In this document: positions 50,837-58,800 of the stretch, piece after piece
How the letters are laid out: every line of letters starts with the position of its first letter
Numbering within the stretch: position 1 is the first letter of the stretch
Notes under the pieces: model-generated
What the model saw: the letters and a program-made list of their open reading frames with translations, nothing else
Told to the model about the DNA's origin: nothing
Database searches by the model: none
Program-made: the position numbers and the translations under genes
NCBI RefSeq assembly: GCF_021390175.1
Contig: NZ_CP090004.1
Location: 2,905,001 to 2,969,000, forward strand
Length of the DNA: 64,000 nucleotides
Source: Flagellimonas sp. HMM57
GTDB taxonomy: Bacteria; Bacteroidota; Bacteroidia; Flavobacteriales; Flavobacteriaceae
Direction: 5' to 3'

Positions 50837-51627
50837 TAAGTGAGCTCATTTTTCTTTTCCAGTCTTTTCAATTCTCTAAATCTTTCTAGAACCCCTAAAG
50901 CATTCAAATAGGAAATCGTAAACCCTCTTTTTCCGTCCAAGAATCCAAGTCTTAAAAAGTAATGGTTAAAGAATTTCCATAAGGGTTTGAAAGTCATAGC
51001 AACATAACTGAATTTTTTTTCTTTATAAAAAGCTTCTTTAGCCTTTAACTGGCCATAACGAAGCATTTTCCCTTTGTAATCATTATAATCTTTGTAGCAA
51101 TAGTGTGTTAGTCGTTCTTTTAGAATACCAGAAGTTCCATCCACTTCCAAGGTTTCATGGACAATCTTTTTGTCCGTAAAATGCGCTTTACTTTTTCTAA
51201 ATAACCTATGGTTTTTATCTGTTTGCCAACCACTATAATTTAATGGAGTGTTTTGAAACATAAATTTGCGGTAGAACCAATAAGCTTCATGGGCATTTGG
51301 GTCATTTATAGTATCTAAAATTTCTTTTTCAAGTTTATCGGTAACGACTTCATCAGCATCCACAAACAGTATCCAATCGTTTGTAGCTTGCTTAAGGGCA
51401 AAGGATTTTTGTGCTGTAAAATTCTCGAATGGATTTTGGATAACCTTTACTTTGGGATGATTGGTTAAAAACTCATAGGTTCCATCCGTACTATAAGAAT
51501 CAACGACAATTATTTCATCGGCAAATGATATGGACTCTAAACATCTTTCGATATATCCTATTTCATTATAAGTAATGATCAATGCCGATAGTTTTTGCTC
51601 TGGGTTGCTCAATTCAAATTTATTCAT
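50818..51627 (-). CDS. Glycosyltransferase family 2 (WaaE/KdtX-like)
   Basis: A 269-residue GT-A enzyme of the lipopolysaccharide core glucosyltransferase type. LSALIITYNEIGYIERCLES and ADEIIVVDSYSTDGTYEFL form the nucleotide site, and NDWILFVDADEVVTDKLEKE the D-x-D site (about 86-105). The C-terminal half has KMLRYGQLKAKEAFYKEKK, typical of this subgroup. It is transcribed toward the other GT2 gene and follows glf at a distance of 214 AT-rich bases. Confidence 0.88.
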   Translation of the reverse strand: MNKFELSNPEQKLSALIITYNEIGYIERCLESISFADEIIVVDSYSTDGTYEFLTNHPKVKVIQNPFENFTAQKSFALKQATNDWILFVDADEVVTDKLEKEILDTINDPNAHEAYWFYRKFMFQNTPLNYSGWQTDKNHRLFRKSKAHFTDKKIVHETLEVDGTSGILKERLTHYCYKDYNDYKGKMLRYGQLKAKEAFYKEKKFSYVAMTFKPLWKFFNHYFLRLGFLDGKRGFTISYLNALGVLERFRELKRLEKKNELTYYLVMP

Positions 51628-51841
51628 TGGTGAACTATTACAAAATTATAACAAAATAATGGGGTAAAAATTGTTTATCGTATTATTTTCTTACAACAAT
51701 CGAAAATGTTAAACTCCTACTTTATTGAATAAATTTTAACATTTAAGCTGTTTTTTTTGGTTTAAGTCGTCTGCTATTAATGAGATGAAAAATGGATATA
51801 AGGTTGCGCCCAAGGCAAAATGAAATTGGTTATTTATCTGC

Positions 51842-52951
51842 TTAATTGAATATTTTTTTGGTTCTGGCCAAAGCGGCTCCAATAATTTGGTGCATGTCAT
51901 AATACTTATACTCAGCCAGTCTACCTCCAAAAATAACCTGATCTTTTTCGGACATTTCCTTATAAGCTTTGTATAAATTGGTATTTTTAGTATCGTTGAT
52001 GGGATAATATGGTTCATTTTTTATTGAGGCTTCTAAAGGGTATTCTTCTGTGATAATGGTATTTTCTTGATTGCCAAATTCAAAGTGCTTATGTTCTAAG
52101 ATGCGTGTGTAGGGAATGCTGGCATCTGTATAGTTTACAACAGCGTTCCCCTGAAAATTGGACTTCTTTAAAATTTTGTGTTTAAATTCTAAGCTTCTAT
52201 ATTCCAATCTACCGAGAGAATAGTCATAGAATTCATCTATTTTTCCGGTAAAAACAATGTTGTCGGCTAAGTTGCTTAAGCTTTTTCTATCTTCAAAAAA
52301 ATCAATTCCAGTTCTGCATTCAATTCCATTTAATAGTCCATTTGTAAGCATATTGTATCCGCCAATGGGTATGCCTTGGTAGGTGTCGTTAAAATAATTA
52401 TTGTCGAACGTAAAACGCAGGGGCAGCCTTTTAATAATAAAAGCGGGAAGTTGTGTTGCCTTTCTTCCCCACTGCTTTTCTGTGTATCCCTTTATCAGTT
52501 TCTCATAAATATCTTTTCCAACCAAGGAAAGTGCCTGTTCTTCAAGATTGGTTGGTCGTTTTGTTTTGTGTTCTTTGGTTTGTTTGTCAATTATTGCTTT
52601 AGCTTCATCTGGTGTTTTTACGTTCCAAAGTTGGTGGAAAGTATTCATATTGAACGGTAGATTGTAGAGAGCTCCTTTATAATTGGCCAAAGGGGAATTT
52701 GTATATCTGTTAAAGGGAACAAAACTATTCACATAGTCCCAAATGAATTTATCATTTGTATGGAATATATGAGCTCCGTATTTATGGACATTTATACCTT
52801 CAATGCTTTCACAGTAGGTATTTCCACCAAGATGATTACGTTTGTCGATTACTAAGCACTTCTTACTTTTTTTGGTTGCTTCATGTGCAAAAACGGCACC
52901 AAAAAGCCCGGCACCAACAATTAGGTAGTCGTATTCTCGATTTTTGGACAT
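51842..52951 (-). CDS. glf: UDP-galactopyranose mutase
   Basis: A flavoenzyme of about 369 residues from ATG 52951, interconverting UDP-galactopyranose and UDP-galactofuranose. The FAD site is YDYLIVGAGLFGAVFAHEA, followed by DKRNHLGGNTYCE. YTEKQWGRKATQLPAFIIKR, PIGGYNMLTNGLL and the C-terminal FGGRLAEYKYYDMHQIIGAA are all family signatures. The product UDP-Galf feeds the divergent galactofuranosyltransferase at 53065; the two genes share an intergenic region of 113 bp. Confidence 0.95.
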   Translation of the reverse strand: MSKNREYDYLIVGAGLFGAVFAHEATKKSKKCLVIDKRNHLGGNTYCESIEGINVHKYGAHIFHTNDKFIWDYVNSFVPFNRYTNSPLANYKGALYNLPFNMNTFHQLWNVKTPDEAKAIIDKQTKEHKTKRPTNLEEQALSLVGKDIYEKLIKGYTEKQWGRKATQLPAFIIKRLPLRFTFDNNYFNDTYQGIPIGGYNMLTNGLLNGIECRTGIDFFEDRKSLSNLADNIVFTGKIDEFYDYSLGRLEYRSLEFKHKILKKSNFQGNAVVNYTDASIPYTRILEHKHFEFGNQENTIITEEYPLEASIKNEPYYPINDTKNTNLYKAYKEMSEKDQVIFGGRLAEYKYYDMHQIIGAALARTKKIFN

Positions 52952-53064
52952 ATAAAACAAAAATTTCACCAAAGATAGGATGTTGATGAAAAATGAGAAG
53001 TATTTTATGACTAATGATGATACCTTAAAAGAGATATATTTGCAAAAGCAAACCTAACCTAAAT

Positions 53065-54117
53065 ATGCGATCTAAAAATCTTTTCTATGTTTCAAGAAAT
53101 TATAAGTTTTCTAGAAACGCCGCTTCCAAACCAAAAATGGATTGCGAGACTATTTTGACGAAAGTGGGCTTTAAAAATTTAGGTTTCAAACAAAGTAACC
53201 ACCCAAGTTCTGCTGTTGGTGCCGTTATAAGCTTTTTTGGTATCATGAAAGGTCTTCTTCGTTTGCCTTTTGGCTCTATATTTTGTATGCAGTATCCATT
53301 GAGCAAATTTTTTAATCTGGTTGTTTTTTTTGCTTCTTTTAAAAAATGTACGCTTATCATTATTGTCCATGATGTTAAATTCTTAATGGGGAAAAGAAAA
53401 GATGCAGCTGGTGAAATAAGAAAGTTTAATAAAGCTGATTATTTGATAGTGCATAATGAATCCATGAAAAAGTGGTTTGAAGAGAATGGTTGCAAAGCAA
53501 AAATGGTAACCAATGAAATATTCGACTATATACACCCTATAACAAAAGAAATTCCTAAAAATGATAGCATGCCTGTTGAAGTTGTTTTTGCAGGAGGTCT
53601 GGGTAAAGAAAAAAGCGAGTTTTTATATAGTACGGATAATTTAGGGCATGAAAATTATGTGCTAAAACTATATGGAGGAGGGTTCAACAAGGAAGCTGTT
53701 GACCCAAGTTCTTCAATTTTAGATTACCAAGGCGTATTCTCACCAGATGAAGTTATTGACAAAATATCAGGATCTTTTGGCTTGGTATGGAATGGTAATT
53801 CGATTGATGAGTGCTCTGGCGAATTTGGTAAATACCTGCAATACAATAACCCGCACAAGACATCATTGTATTTGCTCTGTGGGTTGCCTGTAATCATCTG
53901 GAAAAAAGCGGCAATGGCCAAATTCATAGAAAAAGAAAACTTAGGGCTGACCATAGATTCTTTAAGTGATTTAGAAAAGACCTTGGACCAACTATCCAAC
54001 GAAGATTATTCGACAATCATGAAAAATGTAAAAATCGCCAGAACTAAAATAGCCAAAGGTCATTATTTGAAAGCTGCAATGGAAAAAGTCTTGCAGCTTC
54101 ACTTCAATGATATTTGA
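53065..54117 (+). CDS. Galactofuranosyltransferase, WbbI-like
   Basis: A 350-residue GT-B enzyme resembling E. coli WbbI, a beta-1,6-galactofuranosyltransferase. The diagnostic stretch is FGLVWNGNSIDECSGEFGKY with YLQYNNPHKTSLYLLCGLPV close behind (about residues 237-275). Further matching segments are LIIIVHDVKFLMG and NKADYLIVHNESMKKWFEEN. Divergent placement next to glf, which supplies UDP-Galf, strongly supports transfer of galactofuranose to a surface glycan. The exact linkage cannot be read. Confidence 0.85.
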   Translation: MRSKNLFYVSRNYKFSRNAASKPKMDCETILTKVGFKNLGFKQSNHPSSAVGAVISFFGIMKGLLRLPFGSIFCMQYPLSKFFNLVVFFASFKKCTLIIIVHDVKFLMGKRKDAAGEIRKFNKADYLIVHNESMKKWFEENGCKAKMVTNEIFDYIHPITKEIPKNDSMPVEVVFAGGLGKEKSEFLYSTDNLGHENYVLKLYGGGFNKEAVDPSSSILDYQGVFSPDEVIDKISGSFGLVWNGNSIDECSGEFGKYLQYNNPHKTSLYLLCGLPVIIWKKAAMAKFIEKENLGLTIDSLSDLEKTLDQLSNEDYSTIMKNVKIARTKIAKGHYLKAAMEKVLQLHFNDI

Positions 54118-54147
54118 GTTTTCTATTCTGGCACCAGCAAATAGCAT

Positions 54148-54963
54148 TTAAACAGCTACATCGTGTTCTCTTAACGCATTATTGAGAGAAGTTTTCTTAT
54201 CTGTACTTTCTTTGCGCTTACCAATGATCAAGGCACATGGCACCTGATATTCGCCTGCTGCGAATTTTTTGGTATAACTCCCTGGAATCACCACTGATCT
54301 TGCAGGAACCCTACCTTTAAGTTCAATAGGTTCTTCTGCTGTTACATCGATTATTTTTGTTGATGCGGTCAGTACGACATTGGCGCCTAGGACGGCTTCT
54401 TTTTCAACACGTACACCTTCAACAACAATACATCTGGAACCAATAAAGGCATTGTCCTCAATAATCACGGGAGCCGCTTGTAAAGGTTCTAGGACACCAC
54501 CAATACCTACACCGCCACTTAAGTGTACATTCTTCCCAATTTGCGCACAACTCCCTACGGTTGCCCAAGTATCTACCATAGTGCCCTCATCTACATAGGC
54601 ACCTATATTTACATAGCTGGGCATTAAAATAGTTCCTTTGGAAATGTAGGCACCATGTCTTGCCACGGCGTGCGGAACAACACGAACACCTTTTTCTTGA
54701 TATCCTTTTTTTAGTGGAATTTTATCATGGTACTCAAAGATACCTGCTTCTAGAACCTCCATTTGCTGTATGGGAAAATAAAGGACAACAGCTTTTTTGA
54801 CCCATTCATTGATCTGCCAACCGGAATCGCTTGGTTCTGCACAACGCAACATTCCTAAATCTATTAGATTTATGACTTCTCTAATGGTATCTTGTATGCT
54901 AGCTTCTTTCAACAATTCTCTATCGTCCCAAGCTTTTTCTATGATTGACTTTAATTGATCCAT
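54148..54963 (-). CDS. dapD: Tetrahydrodipicolinate N-succinyltransferase
   Basis: A 271-residue enzyme from ATG 54963 (12 more residues are open upstream but not family-like), part of the succinylase route to diaminopimelate and lysine. A short helical N-terminal domain (LKSIIEKAWDDRELLKEASI) is followed by a left-handed beta helix of hexapeptide repeats (YISKGTILMPSYVNIGAYVD, GTMVDTWATVGSCAQIGKNV, HLSGGVGIGGVLEP). The C-terminal ALIIGKRKESTDKKTSLNNA closes it. It is divergent from ruvX. Confidence 0.96.
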   Translation of the reverse strand: MDQLKSIIEKAWDDRELLKEASIQDTIREVINLIDLGMLRCAEPSDSGWQINEWVKKAVVLYFPIQQMEVLEAGIFEYHDKIPLKKGYQEKGVRVVPHAVARHGAYISKGTILMPSYVNIGAYVDEGTMVDTWATVGSCAQIGKNVHLSGGVGIGGVLEPLQAAPVIIEDNAFIGSRCIVVEGVRVEKEAVLGANVVLTASTKIIDVTAEEPIELKGRVPARSVVIPGSYTKKFAAGEYQVPCALIIGKRKESTDKKTSLNNALREHDVAV

Positions 54964-55042
54964 TTTTATAAAAAATTTTGACAAAGATAATGGGCTCATC
55001 AGAATAATGGGGACTAATTTAAGTCTATAACATTTTTAGGTT

Positions 55043-55050
55043 TATTTTTG
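55043..55050 (+). promoter_or_regulatory. -7 box upstream of ruvX
   Basis: TATTTTTG fits TAnnTTTG and lies 14 bp before the TTG start at 55065, leaving only a short leader. Confidence 0.5.
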
Positions 55051-55064
55051 CCAAAATTTTAGAT

Positions 55065-55475
55065 TTGGCCAGAATCGTTGCTTTGGATTATGGAAGGGTT
55101 AGGACGGGTATAGCGGTCACTGATGAACTTCAGTTGATCGCTTCAGGTTTGACTACTGTTGAAACCAAAGATTTAATTCCATTTCTTGCAGATTATTTGA
55201 AACATGAAGTCGTTGAAGTTTTCGTAGTAGGATTACCTAAACAAATGGACAATACACCCTCCGAATCCGAAGAACTTATCCAGGTCTTTTTGAACAAATT
55301 GTCGGCAAGATTCCCAAAAGTAAAAGTGGAACGGCAAGATGAGCGGTTTACTTCTAAAATGGCATTTCAGTCCATGCTGGATAGCGGAATGAAAAAGAAG
55401 AAGCGTCAAAATAAGGCCTTAGTCGATGAAATAAGTGCAACGCTGATATTACAAGCGTATCTAAACAGAATTTAA
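55065..55475 (+). CDS. ruvX: Holliday-junction resolvase-like / pre-16S rRNA nuclease (YqgF)
   Basis: A 136-residue RNase H-fold protein. It starts with TTG at 55065, since ARIVALDYGRVRTGIAVTDE is the very N-terminal family signature and no ATG lies nearby. FVVGLPKQMDNTPSESEE and VERQDERFTSKMAF hold the other conserved residues, and the C-terminal Asp is in KALVDEISATLILQAYL. It is 4 bp upstream of def and forms an operon with it. Confidence 0.93.
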   Translation: MARIVALDYGRVRTGIAVTDELQLIASGLTTVETKDLIPFLADYLKHEVVEVFVVGLPKQMDNTPSESEELIQVFLNKLSARFPKVKVERQDERFTSKMAFQSMLDSGMKKKKRQNKALVDEISATLILQAYLNRI

Positions 55476-55479
55476 CTTT

Positions 55480-56070
55480 ATGATTTTACCCATAGTTGCT
55501 TACGGAGACCCCGTTTTACGGAAAGTCGCAAAAGACATAACGCAAGACTATCCAAAACTGAACGATTTGGTCGAAAATATGTGGGAGACCATGTACAATG
55601 CCCGTGGTGTGGGTTTGGCGGCTCCCCAGATAGGATTGCCTATCCGCTTATTTTTGGTAGATACCACGCCTTTTTCAGATGACGAAGATCTAAGTGCAGA
55701 AGAGCAAAAAGCATTGGATGGATTTAAAAAAGTATTCATCAATGCAAAAATTGAAGAAGAAACTGGGGATGAGTGGGACTTTAATGAGGGATGCCTAAGT
55801 ATTCCCGATATTCGTGAAGATGTAAAACGCAAACCAAAAATTAGGATAAGCTATCTTGATGAGAACTTCAAAGTACATACCGAAACTTATGATGGATTAT
55901 TGGCAAGAGTAATTCAACATGAGTATGACCATATTGAAGGTATTCTCTTTACGGATAAGCTTTCTTCACTTAAAAAGCGACTTTTAAAAAGTAGGTTGGA
56001 CAAGATTTCCAAGGGAAAAATCAGCATAGAGTATAGAATGCGTTTTCCAAGCATAAAAAAAGCACGTTAA
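55480..56070 (+). CDS. def: Peptide deformylase
   Basis: A 196-residue metalloenzyme removing the formyl group from nascent proteins. All three motifs are present: GVGLAAPQ (43-50), EGCLSIP (103-109, metal ligand Cys105) and QHEYDHIEG (146-154, ligands His147 and His151 with Glu148 catalytic). The acidic insertion FSDDEDLSAEEQKALDG at about 65-81 is usual in Bacteroidota enzymes. It lies 4 bp after ruvX and 54 bp before the DUF5606 gene. Confidence 0.97.
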   Translation: MILPIVAYGDPVLRKVAKDITQDYPKLNDLVENMWETMYNARGVGLAAPQIGLPIRLFLVDTTPFSDDEDLSAEEQKALDGFKKVFINAKIEEETGDEWDFNEGCLSIPDIREDVKRKPKIRISYLDENFKVHTETYDGLLARVIQHEYDHIEGILFTDKLSSLKKRLLKSRLDKISKGKISIEYRMRFPSIKKAR

Positions 56071-56124
56071 AAAAATTTACGTTTGGTATAAAAGTATAAT
56101 TTTGCGCCCATAAAATAATTATAC

Positions 56125-56559
56125 ATGGCATTGGACAAGATTTTATCGATTGGTGGTAAACCTGGACTTTTTAAGTTGTTGACCCAGACTAGAACTGGTT
56201 TTGTTGGGGAATCGCTACTAGATGGAAAACGCATTACCGTTGGAATGCGCAGTAATGTAAGTGTTCTTTCCGAAATAGCCATTTATACCCTGGAAGAAGA
56301 AATACCACTGAGAGAGGTCTTTCAAAAAATGAAGGACAAGGAAGAAGGAAAAAAAACAAGCATCAGCCACAAAGCTGAAAAGATTGCACTTGAGGAATAT
56401 TTCTTTGAAGTATTACCAAATTATGATGAGGATAGGGTATATGCCAGTGATATAAAGAAGATTATTCAATGGTACAATATCCTTGTTGATAATAAAATAG
56501 ATGATTTTTCTTCTAAGGATGAAGAGGACGTACCCGTTACTTCCGATGAGGAAGAATAG
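56125..56559 (+). CDS. DUF5606 domain protein
   Basis: A 144-residue protein with the DUF5606 opening ALDKILSIGGKPGLFKLLTQ and GFVGESLLDGKRITVGMRSN, followed by LEEEIPLREVFQKMKDKEEG and an acidic tail (SSKDEEDVPVTSDEEE). This family often follows def in Bacteroidota, as here, but its function is not known. Its stop is directly adjacent to the end of the convergent GH20 gene. Confidence 0.85.
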   Translation: MALDKILSIGGKPGLFKLLTQTRTGFVGESLLDGKRITVGMRSNVSVLSEIAIYTLEEEIPLREVFQKMKDKEEGKKTSISHKAEKIALEEYFFEVLPNYDEDRVYASDIKKIIQWYNILVDNKIDDFSSKDEEDVPVTSDEEE

Positions 56560-58134
56560 TTATTTTTCCCAATCCACAAGTTTAGTAGGGTAGTATTTTA
56601 TGTTCATCATATCTAAAAAGGGCAGTTGTTTAGCCAATCGCTCTTTATAGTCTTCCCAGTTTAAATGCTCTGAAGTTGACCATCCTAGTTCCGCATAGCC
56701 TATGGCCCTTGGGAACGCCAAATACTCCAACTCTTCAATAGTAGAAATAGTTTCTGACCAGAGAGGTGCTTCAATACCTAAAATGGCCTCTTTTGGAAGT
56801 CCTGGTACATAGGTTTCCGGATTCCAGTTATATGCTACATCAACAGGAATGTACCCGGCCCAATGCAACCCATGCTTGGAAAGTGAATCGTATTTCATAT
56901 CCAAATACGCTTTTTCCCCAGGAGATAAAATTATTTTATTGTTGTTTTCAAAAGCTTTGATCGCATTCGATGTTATCTTCCAGTGCTGTGCTATAGTGGT
57001 CGAATCAATTTTAGCATGTGCAATTTCATCCCAACCTATCATTTGTTTTCCATGCTTTTGAACGATATCCTCGACTCTTTCAATAAAATAGTTATAATCC
57101 CTTTTTTTTGTGACAAAACTCTCATCGCCTCCAATATGAAAATAAGGACCTGGAGTAATGGCAGCTATTTCACCGATGACATCATCCAAGAATGAATAAA
57201 CGGTGTCTTTACGGGTATCAAAAGTGCTAAAACCCACCCGCATACCAGTGTAAGGTTTCAGCTTTTTTCCGTTTCCGTTTAAAAAAGGATAACTCACAGA
57301 AGCTGCGTTGGTATGGCCCGGCATATCTATTTCTGGAATAATTGTAATAAAACGTTCCGCAGCGTACTTTACCAATTCTTTATAATCTTCTTGGGTATAA
57401 AAACCACCTTCTCCACCGCCAACTTCAGTTTTGCCACCAATTTGAGCAAGCTTTGGCCAAGATTTCACTTCTATTCGCCAACCTTGGTCGTCAGAGAGAT
57501 GTAGGTGCAATGCGTTGTATTTATAATATGCCAAAACATCCATGTATTTTTTAACGTCTTCTACACTAAAAAAATGCCTGGCAACGTCTAACATGGCACC
57601 TCGGTATTCAAATTTTGGCTTGTCCCAGATTTCCCCAGATGGAACCGGCCATAATGGGTAATCCGTAAGCGTGTCGTTACTTTTTTCTGGGATAAGTTGC
57701 CTTATGGTCTGTACTCCCCTAAAAGCACCGGAAACCGTTTTCGCATTAAGAAATATGGAATCTTTTTTTATATACAGCTGATAGGATTCAGGAGAATCTA
57801 AATCAATACTATCGGACAAATTGATATAAATGAATTGTTCAAACTGCTTTTCACTGTTCAGGATATTGACATCGATATCCAAACCAATCTTGGATTTTAT
57901 CTTGTTAGATAGAAAAAGACCTACTTCTTCAAGTTCGGTGTTGGCAGAAGAAGTTAATATGACCGTATTTTTTGATAGTCCAAAAGCCGTATGGGTCGGA
58001 ACAACTTTTAAGGGTTTTGGAATCAATGCGTTTACCGCAAGGTCCGTTTTGGGAAAATTGATTTCTTCTTTCTGTGGTTGGCATGCAGCTATAAAAGTGA
58101 CTACACTTAAAATTAACAAGGCTTTTGATAACAT
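56560..58134 (-). CDS. Beta-N-acetylhexosaminidase, GH20
   Basis: A 524-residue lipoprotein from ATG 58134 (signal SKALLILSVVTFIAACQPQK; Cys at 18). An N-terminal GH20b-like domain (IPKPLKVVPTHTAFGLSKNT) precedes the catalytic barrel: RGAMLDVARHFFSVEDVKKY, LHLHLSDDQGWRIEVKSWP and the catalytic Asp-Glu pair in FHIGGDESFVTKK. It releases terminal GlcNAc or GalNAc from glycans such as chitin oligomers, at the cell surface or periplasm. It starts 1 bp after the stop of the SGNH gene, so they are co-transcribed. Confidence 0.94.
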   Translation of the reverse strand: MLSKALLILSVVTFIAACQPQKEEINFPKTDLAVNALIPKPLKVVPTHTAFGLSKNTVILTSSANTELEEVGLFLSNKIKSKIGLDIDVNILNSEKQFEQFIYINLSDSIDLDSPESYQLYIKKDSIFLNAKTVSGAFRGVQTIRQLIPEKSNDTLTDYPLWPVPSGEIWDKPKFEYRGAMLDVARHFFSVEDVKKYMDVLAYYKYNALHLHLSDDQGWRIEVKSWPKLAQIGGKTEVGGGEGGFYTQEDYKELVKYAAERFITIIPEIDMPGHTNAASVSYPFLNGNGKKLKPYTGMRVGFSTFDTRKDTVYSFLDDVIGEIAAITPGPYFHIGGDESFVTKKRDYNYFIERVEDIVQKHGKQMIGWDEIAHAKIDSTTIAQHWKITSNAIKAFENNNKIILSPGEKAYLDMKYDSLSKHGLHWAGYIPVDVAYNWNPETYVPGLPKEAILGIEAPLWSETISTIEELEYLAFPRAIGYAELGWSTSEHLNWEDYKERLAKQLPFLDMMNIKYYPTKLVDWEK

Positions 58135-58135
58135 A

Positions 58136-58789
58136 CTAGGGGTTTGTTTTATAAATATGATTTTTGATGACTTCGTACCAAATATCATATCCTTTTGAGT
58201 TCATATGCAGTCCGTCCGAAATGAAGAGGTCCTTCTTTAACCTCCTATTATTGAGCATCGTGTTCCAGACATCCGCAAAATAGATACCTTTCGTGTCAAT
58301 GGCATATCGGTGCATCCTTCTGTTCAAACGTTTATATTTTCCCCTTAAGTGCCATCTAGAAATGCTGGGTTTAGCAGAAATCAAAACAATTTTCATTTCC
58401 TGATTTTTTTCTTTCAGACGATTTGTAATATTGATCAGCGTAGTAAGTATTGCCTTAGGTCTTTTCTTTGCGTTGATATCGTTGTCGCCCTCATAAATAA
58501 AAACTTGTGTGGGATTATAATCCAAAACCAAATCGTTCAGATACCGTTCTAGATCAGATGCCTGAGAACCTCCAAATCCAGTATTCAATACCTGTTTCTC
58601 TGGAAATCGTTCTTGAAGATCTTTCCAAAATCGAATACTGGAACTGCCCGTAAAAACAATGGTTTCCTTGTCAGCGTCCCATATAGAATCCGTTTTTTTG
58701 CTGATTTCCCTAACCTCATCAGCAAATGGAAAATTTTGCTGTGCATTAACAGTAAAAAGAGATAACAGTGCAATAAGGAAAGCCTTCAT
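58136..58789 (-). CDS. SGNH/GDSL hydrolase
   Basis: A 217-residue exported esterase-like protein with a signal peptide (FLIALLSLFTVNAQ). Catalytic blocks are GSSSIRFW (nucleophile Ser, with GSSS in place of GDS), NTGFGGSQASDL, YEGDNDINAKKRP and the Asp-His pair in ISDGLHMNSKGYDIW. This pattern is that of the GDSL/SGNH subgroup often linked to carbohydrate deacetylation. Lying between GH3 and GH20 genes on one strand, it probably deacetylates or de-esterifies the same glycan. Confidence 0.88.
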   Translation of the reverse strand: MKAFLIALLSLFTVNAQQNFPFADEVREISKKTDSIWDADKETIVFTGSSSIRFWKDLQERFPEKQVLNTGFGGSQASDLERYLNDLVLDYNPTQVFIYEGDNDINAKKRPKAILTTLINITNRLKEKNQEMKIVLISAKPSISRWHLRGKYKRLNRRMHRYAIDTKGIYFADVWNTMLNNRRLKKDLFISDGLHMNSKGYDIWYEVIKNHIYKTNP

Positions 58790-58800
58790 TTTTTTGGGAA

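Noticed and set aside
51628..51841. Remnant gene between the WaaE-like gene and glf
   Set aside because: A short minus-strand frame looks superficially protein-like (FALGATLYPFFISLIADDL), but it has no start, no recognised family and lies in AT-rich DNA, so it was not called.
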